Part shown: positions 62,801-64,000 of the stretch, one piece after another
Numbering within the stretch: position 1 is the stretch's first letter
Layout: every line of letters begins with the position of its first letter
Assembly: GCF_020740795.1 (NCBI RefSeq)
Contig: NC_067282.1
Span: 148,104,858-148,168,857 of the forward strand
Direction: 5' to 3'
DNA: 64,000 nucleotides
Source: Apus apus
Taxonomy: Eukaryota > Chordata > Aves > Apodiformes > Apodidae
Notes under the pieces: generated by a model
Databases searched by the model: none
Told to the model about the DNA's origin: nothing
What the model saw: only the letters and a program-made list of their open reading frames with translations
Made by a program: the position numbers and the translations under genes

Positions 62801-63540
62801 ACAACATCCTTGCCAACCTGTTCCAGTGTCTCACCACACACACACTAAATAATTTCCTCCTATTGTCTAATATAAATCTCTCCTCTTCCAGCTTGAAACA
62901 TTCCCCCTTGTCCTGTTGCTACATGTCCTTGTTAAAAGTCCCTCCACAGCTTTCCTGTAGGCCCCCTTCTGGTACTGGAAGGCCACTATAAGGTCTCCTC
63001 AGAACCTTCTCTTCTCTAGGCTGAACAATCCCAACTCTCTCAGCCTGTCTTCATAGGAGAGGTGTTCCAGCCCTGGTGCTTTGCTATCCAAAATTACAAT
63101 TTGGATGCAACAGTCTGTGAGGCTTTATTGTGCTCTGTGGTGCCTGCAAGAGCCACACCAGCCCTGGGTGAAGGGACAGAGATAAAGGAAAGAGCTTGGG
63201 GGAGGAGAGGATGGGTTTGCAGTTATAGGGTGAAGAAACAGGGCCCAGGATACGTAGGCATGAAGTAAAAAAAGGTGCAGCAAAGCTTTAGACTCCTCGA
63301 CTTAGTGCATGGTGGGCAGGTGAGGGGGTCATTGCCCCTCAGCTGGTGGAGTTTGTCTTACTAAGCGAGTGAGGACACACATGGAAAATGGTATGAAGAC
63401 CCTTTGTTAAGGTTATTTGACATGTTCTTTCTTCTGGTTCAAAGGCAACTTGTCGATTTGAGTCATTGCGTGGCTGGGAGTGTGTTTGCCCAAAGGGCTA
63501 TGAAGGAGATGGTAGAATATGCTATGGAAATGCTGCAGAC
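22542..63540 (+). CDS. STAB2: Stabilin-2, first 27 coding exons (3'-partial, spliced)
   Basis: This is the spliced span of 27 exons listed separately below; they join in frame into 999 codons with no internal stop. Stabilin-2 is a large type I membrane scavenger receptor of sinusoidal endothelium that endocytoses hyaluronan, chondroitin sulfate, heparin and other polyanions and can bind phosphatidylserine (family knowledge). Visible order: signal peptide (residues 1 to about 23), cysteine-rich start (29-111), EGF-like cluster (112-363), FAS1-1 (about 365-506), FAS1-2 (about 519-657), second cysteine-rich/EGF cluster (668-994). The family member was chosen by recalled similarity to human STAB2, for example [22 protein letters not shown] and NNCLLP, nearly gap-free. 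STAB1 is the alternative, and I consider it unlikely. All introns are GT-AG. The gene runs off the right edge, so about 60 percent of the protein, including the Link domain and membrane span, is missing. Confidence 0.95.
24864..24892. repeat. Perfect 13-base inverted repeat with 3-base loop
   Basis: Arms ATTTCCTCACATT and AATGTGAGGAAAT flank the loop GGA, in STAB2 intron 1, followed by a further partial copy CCTCACAC. Confidence 0.9.
25239..25372 (+). CDS. STAB2: STAB2 exon 2: N-terminal cysteine-rich segment
   Basis: Encodes residues 29-72 plus two bases of codon 73. Key residues: [30 protein letters not shown], and the closing PDC-R. It corresponds to the segment of human stabilin-2 containing TECRSCALNL. 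Acceptor tattgcag, donor AG|gtactt. A similar module recurs at exons 19-20. Intron 2 (25373-26233) contains a G9/A-rich tract at 25831-25862 and an AAAT microsatellite at 26003-26028; I see nothing else in it. Confidence 0.95.
26003..26028. repeat. (AAAT)n microsatellite
   Basis: About six copies of AAAT in STAB2 intron 2. Confidence 0.9.
26234..26349 (+). CDS. STAB2: STAB2 exon 3: stabilin Cys-rich module end
   Basis: Completes codon 73 and encodes residues 74-111. The signature is PGCRHRC followed by [13 protein letters not shown], the CC-x-G-x-W/F-G-x-x-C motif that introduces each stabilin EGF cluster; its partner is in exon 21 ([13 protein letters not shown]). Acceptor ttcctcag, donor G|gtgagc in phase 1. 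Intron 3 (26350-29807, 3.5 kb) has an A-rich tract at 27869-27884 and a short GT/TA run near 28888-28905. I found no CR1 copy or gene in it. Confidence 0.95.
29808..29893 (+). CDS. STAB2: STAB2 exon 4: EGF-like / laminin-type EGF
   Basis: Completes codon 112 and encodes residues 113-140, reading [15 protein letters not shown] then GDGTCTCQ. This is the first half of an EGF/laminin-type EGF repeat, with the regular C-x-C pair before the exon end. Acceptor tttctag, donor CAG|gtatgc in phase 0. Intron 4 (29894-31062) is largely ordinary sequence with one minus-strand CR1 copy at 30441-30812. Confidence 0.95.
30441..30812 (-). mobile_element. CR1 LINE 3' fragment, intron 4
   Basis: Begins with three TCATAGAA units and reads GGTTGGAAGGGACCTCGAAA, then GGGCAGCCTGTTCCAGTGCT, the reverse complement of a CR1 3' end. 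Wording such as CATCCAGGCGGG places it in a different CR1 subfamily from the copies with CTGCATGGGCAGGGACACC. It extends to GATGAGGTCCCCCCTCAGTC before truncation. Confidence 0.95.
31063..31132 (+). CDS. STAB2: STAB2 exon 5: EGF-like, second half
   Basis: Encodes residues 141-163 plus one base: [11 protein letters not shown], then DNLFGPHC. It finishes the EGF repeat begun in exon 4 and is nearly identical to the recalled human [10 protein letters not shown] / DNLFGPSC. Acceptor actcacag, donor G|gtacgt in phase 1. Intron 5 (31133-33527, 2.4 kb) is AT-rich and has no repeat or gene I recognise; several open frames there lack similarity and splice context. Confidence 0.96.
33528..33623 (+). 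CDS. STAB2: STAB2 exon 6: EGF-like repeat
   Basis: Completes V164 and encodes up to residue 195: [19 protein letters not shown] and GYKGLSCDQ. It is a complete six-cysteine EGF-like repeat on a single phase 1-1 exon, the classical mobile EGF exon arrangement. Acceptor ccctatag, donor C|gtaagt. Intron 6 is only 297 bases (33624-33920) and looks empty. Confidence 0.96.
33921..34046 (+). CDS. STAB2: STAB2 exon 7: EGF-like repeat with altered RGD loop
   Basis: Completes P196 and encodes up to residue 237. Cysteines are at 200, 205, 211, 223, 225 and 236, a full EGF-like repeat on a phase 1-1 exon. The turn before the last cysteine reads SYHRDGAKC (228-236), where my recollection of the human protein has YRGDG, so the RGD tripeptide is missing in this repeat. 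Acceptor gtctgtcag, donor C|gtgagt. Intron 7 (34047-36047) holds a 27-bp tandem duplication at 35481-35533 and otherwise nothing recognised. Confidence 0.95.
35481..35533. repeat. 27-bp tandem duplication
   Basis: The unit GAACTTACTAGTGAGCTTCC plus AGTCACA occurs twice in direct succession in STAB2 intron 7; the second copy is almost perfect and ends AGTCCA. Confidence 0.95.
36048..36244 (+). CDS. STAB2: STAB2 exon 8: EGF-like repeat with RGD, start of next
   Basis: Completes P238 and encodes up to residue 303. It contains a full EGF-like repeat (INPCSKKVC to QIC) whose C-terminal loop is [11 protein letters not shown], keeping an RGD tripeptide at 270-272. It then begins the next repeat, [11 protein letters not shown] to YDGPGK. 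Acceptor tcacaag, donor AAG|gtcagt in phase 0. At 197 bases it is the longest exon in the window. Intron 8 (36245-37309) has only unique AT-rich sequence; open frames there on both strands show no similarity. Confidence 0.96.
37310..37443 (+). CDS. STAB2: STAB2 exon 9: EGF-like repeats
   Basis: Encodes residues 304-347 plus two bases of codon 348: [18 protein letters not shown], then [15 protein letters not shown]. It ends one EGF-like repeat and starts the next. SHCECKEHY matches recalled human stabilin-2 exactly and is one of the strongest identifiers. NNT is a possible N-glycosylation site. Acceptor gatatag, donor AT|gtgagt. Intron 9 is the longest (37444-42460, 5.0 kb). It contains a minus-strand CR1 (39598-39910), a diverged duplicated segment (40036-40120 and 40731-40818) and a CAAA-rich microsatellite (40605-40640). 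Confidence 0.96.
39598..39910 (-). mobile_element. CR1 LINE 3' fragment, intron 9
   Basis: Reads GAAGGGACCTTAAAATCATC, CATGGGCAAGGACACC and CCTTGTCTTCTCACTAC in CR1 reverse-complement order. The terminal ATTCTATG repeats are lost or degraded at its left end. It truncates near GGCCCCCTTCAGGTA. Confidence 0.9.
40036..40120. repeat. Diverged dispersed repeat, copy A (intron 9)
   Basis: Shares GGCTCACCAT, CATCCTA, and GATGCTTTTAGACTTC in the same order and spacing with 40731-40818. The family was not recognised. Confidence 0.55.
40605..40640. repeat. (CAAA)n microsatellite
   Basis: About nine AAAC units in intron 9, with one interruption. Confidence 0.9.
40731..40818. repeat. Diverged dispersed repeat, copy B (intron 9)
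   Basis: The same-orientation partner of 40036-40120, about 700 bases away; the GATGCTTTTAGACTTC core is identical. The family was not recognised. Confidence 0.55.
42461..42594 (+). CDS. STAB2: STAB2 exon 10: EGF end and start of FAS1-1
   Basis: Encodes residues 348-392 plus one base: [18 protein letters not shown] closes the EGF cluster, then the first helix of FAS1-1 begins with IVERLQDLN and [13 protein letters not shown]. The pairing of a CYGN ending with a FAS1 start is the stabilin hallmark; the same CYGN recurs at the end of exon 27. Acceptor ctttacag, donor G|gtgagt. Intron 10 (42595-45759) is the most repeat-laden intron: CR1 copies at 43088-43374, 43375-44365 and a 50-bp one at 44005-44054. 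Confidence 0.95.
43088..43374 (-). mobile_element. CR1 LINE 3' fragment with extra tail, intron 10
   Basis: The CR1 part (about 43172-43374) reads TTGGTTGGAAAAGACCTTTA, TAACCCAGCACTGCCAAATC and CAATGCCTGACAACCCTTTC, a distinct CR1 subfamily on the minus strand. Beyond its normal terminus, about 75-80 bases (43091-43170) containing TCCTTATTGTTTGAGTAGCT are also found beside the copy at 49088-49540. It ends in CATAGAATCACAGAG, a CR1-like terminus. Confidence 0.85.
43375..44365 (-). mobile_element. CR1 LINE with remnant of reverse transcriptase ORF, intron 10
   Basis: This is the longest CR1 in the window. From the left it reads the 3' end (GGATTGGAAGGGACCTTAAA) and then continues into the C-terminal part of ORF2. 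On the minus strand, 44340-44047 reads [45 protein letters not shown] and KLNMSQQ, the familiar end of the CR1 reverse transcriptase region. It is truncated at the 5' end and interrupted by a 50-bp insertion, so it cannot be active. Confidence 0.93.
44005..44054 (+). mobile_element. Very short CR1 3' end nested in an opposite-strand CR1
   Basis: About 50 bases, TTTTTAAGCCCCCTTCCAAC through CATTCTGTGGTTCTATGATT, are a + strand CR1 terminus sitting inside the minus-strand CR1. The host reads GGATGCCAGCACACA before it and GCTGGCTCATATTGAGC after it, which are adjacent in ordinary CR1 copies. Confidence 0.85.
45760..45842 (+). CDS. STAB2: STAB2 exon 11: FAS1-1 core strand
   Basis: Completes E393 and encodes up to residue 420: [20 protein letters not shown], then [16 protein letters not shown] is the H1 motif of fasciclin domains (usually T-x-F-A/V-P-x-N/D). 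Acceptor ccttataag, donor AAT|gtaagt in phase 0. Intron 11 (45843-46501, 659 bases) has no repeat I recognise. Confidence 0.96.
46502..46651 (+). CDS. STAB2: STAB2 exon 12: FAS1-1 middle
   Basis: Encodes residues 421-470, a symmetrical phase 0-0 exon of 150 bases. It reads [20 protein letters not shown], then AGQLN, then [10 protein letters not shown]. The [11 protein letters not shown] stretch is the conserved middle of the fold. NNT is a possible glycosylation site. Acceptor ctcttctag, donor AAG|gtaagt. Intron 12 (46652-48186) carries one minus-strand CR1 at 47018-47276. Confidence 0.96.
47018..47276 (-). mobile_element. CR1 LINE 3' fragment, intron 12
   Basis: Reads CACAGAATCACGGAATG, GGGGTTGGAAAGGACCTCTG and GGGCAGCCTGTTCCAGTGCT. 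It belongs to the same broad subfamily as the intron 4 copy. It truncates after CATTGTCCCTTACTGGGAAG. Confidence 0.93.
48187..48330 (+). CDS. STAB2: STAB2 exon 13: FAS1-1 end (H2 motif)
   Basis: Encodes residues 471-518 in phase 0-0. [15 protein letters not shown] (492-506) is the FAS1 H2 motif that closes the domain, followed by the linker [11 protein letters not shown]. Acceptor ctttcag, donor GAG|gtgagc. Intron 13 (48331-49623) contains a minus-strand CR1 fragment (48825-48950) and a plus-strand CR1 with an unusual tail (49088-49540) that is the inverted partner of a copy in intron 10. Confidence 0.96.
48825..48950 (-). mobile_element. CR1 LINE short 3' fragment, intron 13
   Basis: About 125 bases from TAGAATCACAGAATGGTTTG to CAAGCCTGGCCTA, the CR1 3' end on the minus strand. 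Confidence 0.92.
49088..49540 (+). mobile_element. CR1 LINE 3' fragment with extra tail, intron 13
   Basis: From AGCCTGAAGAAAAGG through GGGGAGACCTCATCACTCTC, AAGTAACAAGCAATAGAACA and GGCATTGGAACAGGC to AATTCTATGACTTCAG, this is the + strand copy of the same CR1 subfamily as 43088-43374. It is followed by the same tail (AGCTACTCAAACAATAAGGA to about 49540). An open frame of 150 codons crosses it, but it is only repeat sequence. Confidence 0.88.
49624..49686 (+). CDS. STAB2: STAB2 exon 14: FAS1-2 first helix
   Basis: Encodes residues 519-539: [20 protein letters not shown], ending in E. This is the opening helix of the second FAS1 domain (the IxxxL...YSxFxxLL pattern). It is 63 bases, phase 0-0. 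Acceptor atttcag, donor GAG|gtaagg. Intron 14 is the shortest in the window at 92 bases (49687-49778). Confidence 0.95.
49779..49898 (+). CDS. STAB2: STAB2 exon 15: FAS1-2 H1 motif
   Basis: Encodes residues 540-579: [12 protein letters not shown], then [16 protein letters not shown], then [20 protein letters not shown] (from 553) is the FAS1 H1 motif. Acceptor caaaacag, donor GAG|gtatag, a weaker donor that lacks the usual G at +5. Intron 15 (49899-50390) appears empty. Confidence 0.96.
50391..50444 (+). CDS. STAB2: STAB2 exon 16: FAS1-2 YHIV strand
   Basis: Encodes residues 580-597: [18 protein letters not shown]. The RYHIV motif is highly conserved in fasciclin domains. At 54 bases it is the smallest exon, phase 0-0. 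Acceptor tttggcag, donor GAG|gtgagc. Intron 16 (50445-52075) contains a long AT dinucleotide tract (50813-50862) and a plus-strand CR1 (51311-51706). Confidence 0.96.
50813..50862. repeat. (AT)n dinucleotide tract
   Basis: About 25 AT units after a 14-A run, in STAB2 intron 16. Confidence 0.97.
51311..51706 (+). mobile_element. CR1 LINE 3' fragment, intron 16
   Basis: Reads TTGGGGTTGTTTAGCCTGG, GTGAGGGTGGTGAGACACTG and GATGATCTTTAAGGTCCCTT, and ends in a variant terminus ATGATATGATATGAT rather than ATTCTATG repeats. It is in the same orientation as the gene. Confidence 0.95.
52076..52156 (+). CDS. STAB2: STAB2 exon 17: FAS1-2 middle
   Basis: Encodes residues 598-624: [19 protein letters not shown], then IYFNRTST. 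It aligns with recalled human LEVATLISTPHIRSMANQL. NRT is a possible N-glycosylation site. Phase 0-0, 81 bases. Acceptor atttcag, donor ACT|gtaagt. Intron 17 (52157-53108) has a CAAA/A-rich tract at 52432-52460 and nothing else noted. Confidence 0.96.
52432..52460. repeat. A-rich/(CAAA)n tract
   Basis: A short CAAA tract flanked by A runs in STAB2 intron 17. Confidence 0.85.
53109..53261 (+). CDS. STAB2: STAB2 exon 18: FAS1-2 end (H2 motif)
   Basis: Encodes residues 625-675: [15 protein letters not shown], then [17 protein letters not shown] (the H2 motif, 640-656), then [14 protein letters not shown]. The ending HRCDET is the link to the next cysteine-rich module in stabilins. Phase 0-0, 153 bases. 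Acceptor tttcacag, donor ATG|gtaaga. Intron 18 (53262-56207, 2.9 kb) holds a perfect 24-bp palindrome at 54395-54418 and otherwise unique sequence; I found no CR1 there. Confidence 0.96.
54395..54418. repeat. Perfect 24-bp palindrome, intron 18
   Basis: CTTTAAGCAGAG followed directly by CTCTGCTTAAAG. It is followed by two copies of GGAGAATA-type sequence (54419-54443). Confidence 0.95.
56208..56270 (+). CDS. STAB2: STAB2 exon 19: second Cys-rich module, first part
   Basis: Encodes residues 676-696: [20 protein letters not shown], ending in I. It matches the human segment GTCVSCSLVYWSRCP in cysteine spacing, and parallels exon 2 as the start of a stabilin cysteine-rich module. Phase 0-0, 63 bases. 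Acceptor catctag, donor ATT|gtaagt. Intron 19 (56271-57061) holds nothing recognised. Confidence 0.92.
57062..57145 (+). CDS. STAB2: STAB2 exon 20: second Cys-rich module, middle
   Basis: Encodes residues 697-724: [11 protein letters not shown], then [15 protein letters not shown]. GCARxCN matches recalled human GCARYCN and parallels GCRHRC in exon 3. NIT is a possible glycosylation site. Phase 0-0. Acceptor gttccag, donor AAG|gtagag, a donor weaker than most in this gene. Intron 20 (57146-58343) contains no repeat beyond a possible 17-bp CR1 tail remnant at 58211-58227. Confidence 0.95.
58344..58430 (+). CDS. STAB2: STAB2 exon 21: CC-x-G module and EGF start
   Basis: Encodes residues 725-753: [19 protein letters not shown], then [10 protein letters not shown]. 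It holds the CCKGFFG motif and the CPGG start of the laminin-type EGF repeat, the counterpart of the exon 3/4 junction in the first cluster. Phase 0-0. Acceptor tttcacag, donor CAG|gtaagc. Intron 21 (58431-58944, 514 bases) appears empty. Confidence 0.96.
58945..59056 (+). CDS. STAB2: STAB2 exon 22: EGF-like repeat
   Basis: Encodes residues 754-790 plus one base: [24 protein letters not shown], then KYGPQCDK. QCQFCSDPxKYGP is almost unchanged from recalled human stabilin-2. NGT is a possible glycosylation site. Acceptor atatcacag, donor G|gtaggt in phase 1. Intron 22 (59057-60254) has no repeat I recognise. Confidence 0.96.
60255..60435 (+). CDS. STAB2: STAB2 exon 23: EGF-like repeats
   Basis: Completes E791 and encodes up to residue 850 plus two bases: [20 protein letters not shown], then [14 protein letters not shown], then [14 protein letters not shown]. 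It covers one whole EGF-like repeat and the first half of the next. CDNRIDSDG matches human CNNRIDSDG. Acceptor ctggtag, donor AG|gtaagt. Intron 23 (60436-61447) looks free of identified repeats. Confidence 0.96.
61448..61541 (+). CDS. STAB2: STAB2 exon 24: EGF-like, GYEGDG loop
   Basis: Completes S851 and encodes up to residue 882: [14 protein letters not shown], then [15 protein letters not shown]. It ends one EGF-like repeat and opens the next. The exon leaves the frame in phase 0. Acceptor tctatag, donor AAT|gtaagt. Intron 24 is only 213 bases (61542-61754). Confidence 0.96.
61755..61913 (+). CDS. STAB2: STAB2 exon 25: EGF-like repeats
   Basis: Encodes residues 883-935: [54 protein letters not shown] and [10 protein letters not shown] match recalled human stabilin-2 exactly. 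NAT is a possible glycosylation site. Phase 0-0. Acceptor ctcccag, donor CAG|gtatgt. The frame stays open right through intron 25 (61914-62301, 388 bases), which otherwise holds only a C/T-rich stretch. Confidence 0.96.
62302..62397 (+). CDS. STAB2: STAB2 exon 26: EGF-like repeats
   Basis: Encodes residues 936-967: [16 protein letters not shown], then [14 protein letters not shown]. It closes the repeat begun in exon 25 and starts the next. Phase 0-0, 96 bases. Acceptor atgacag, donor CTG|gtgagt. Intron 26 (62398-63444) carries a minus-strand CR1 at 62664-63075. Confidence 0.96.
62664..63075 (-). mobile_element. CR1 LINE 3' fragment, intron 26
   Basis: Reads AATGGTTTGGGTTGGAAGG, GACCTTAAAGATCATCTAG and AGCCTGTCTTCATAGGAGAG. 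The terminal repeats are missing at the left end. An open frame of 108 codons on the + strand lies wholly inside it and is not a gene. Confidence 0.95.
63445..63540 (+). CDS. STAB2: STAB2 exon 27: EGF end, lead into FAS1-3
   Basis: Encodes residues 968-999: [15 protein letters not shown], then [15 protein letters not shown]. The CYGNAA ending marks the transition to the third FAS1 domain, as CYGN does in exon 10. Acceptor gttcaaag, donor GAC|gtaagt in phase 0. Intron 27 starts at 63541 and runs beyond the window; the 460 bases visible hold nothing recognised. The next exon should begin with the first helix of FAS1-3. Confidence 0.95.
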
Positions 63541-64000
63541 GTAAGTAATATGGTCATCTTCTTTGAGCACAGGACCTACTGCACAGTTCTCACAGTGGAT
63601 CTTAACCAGAGATATAGACAAGCCATTATGAACAGAAAAATATTATGCCCACCAATGCTATCTACTGACAGTGTTCCTGCTGGAGGCTCTTACCTGATAC
63701 AAAAATGATCTGTTGTGTTTAAAAACATAGCTTGGAAAGGGGCTTAAGGGATCTGAGCATATTTCTTTAAGACAAATTGAAAGATGCCAGCCCCAGAGGC
63801 CTAACATGCAGAAGTGCTAAGCACTTGCCTCCCACCTGGGAGCTATGAGCACGCACCTCTTCTGATGTTCTGCCTTGAGGTCACTCTCAGTGGAAACAGC
63901 CAATTTATCATGTTAAAATAAACCACGCTTGCCAGCAGGCAAATGAAATCAAAATAAGTAAATTGGTGAAATAAATACACATTTAACAGCACAGGAAATA

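Noticed and set aside
22542..63540. STAB1 rather than STAB2 as the gene
   Set aside because: Several segments ([18 protein letters not shown]-like, [15 protein letters not shown]) match my memory of human STAB2 specifically; a database search would settle it.

Overview
This window looks like bird nuclear DNA. The main evidence is at least a dozen CR1 retrotransposon 3' ends whose termini carry the avian-type repeated ATTCTATG tail (TCATAGAA on the other strand). They sit in AT-rich, non-coding sequence around one large, intron-rich vertebrate gene. I cannot name the species.

The only protein gene I can support is the 5' half of stabilin-2 (STAB2), on the + strand. Twenty-seven coding exons with GT-AG borders run from the start codon at 22542 to the end of exon 27 at 63540. 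They join without a frame break into 2,997 coding bases (999 codons). The order is: signal peptide, a cysteine-rich start, a first EGF-like cluster (exons 3-10), two fasciclin (FAS1) domains (exons 10-13 and 14-18), a second cysteine-rich/EGF cluster (exons 19-27), then the lead into the third FAS1 domain. The protein aligns almost gap-free with what I recall of the human protein of about 2,550 residues. The remaining FAS1 and EGF domains, Link domain, membrane span and tail must lie downstream. Stabilin-2 is an endocytic scavenger receptor of sinusoidal endothelium that clears hyaluronan and other polyanionic ligands.

Bases 1-22541 hold no gene I can support. They contain a long CCTT microsatellite, a CTAT microsatellite, a CR1-into-CR1 nested insertion, one more CR1, a lone CpG-rich patch near 15.2 kb, a cluster of CAGCTG E-boxes near 18 kb, a 69-base miRNA-like hairpin near 11.2 kb and a 26-bp palindrome. 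In the human genome the 5' neighbours of STAB2 are C12orf42 and then ASCL1, so distal regulatory DNA is plausible here, but that is inference.

Bases 22626-64000 are STAB2 introns, peppered with CR1 copies. The most interesting structure is a pair of about 285-bp inverted CR1 copies in introns 10 and 13. Both carry the same extra tail of about 75 bp beyond the CR1 end, and they bracket exons 11-13. I saw no operon, CRISPR, phage, rRNA or tRNA feature. I also found no clearly novel multi-gene system: the window is one conserved gene plus repeats.
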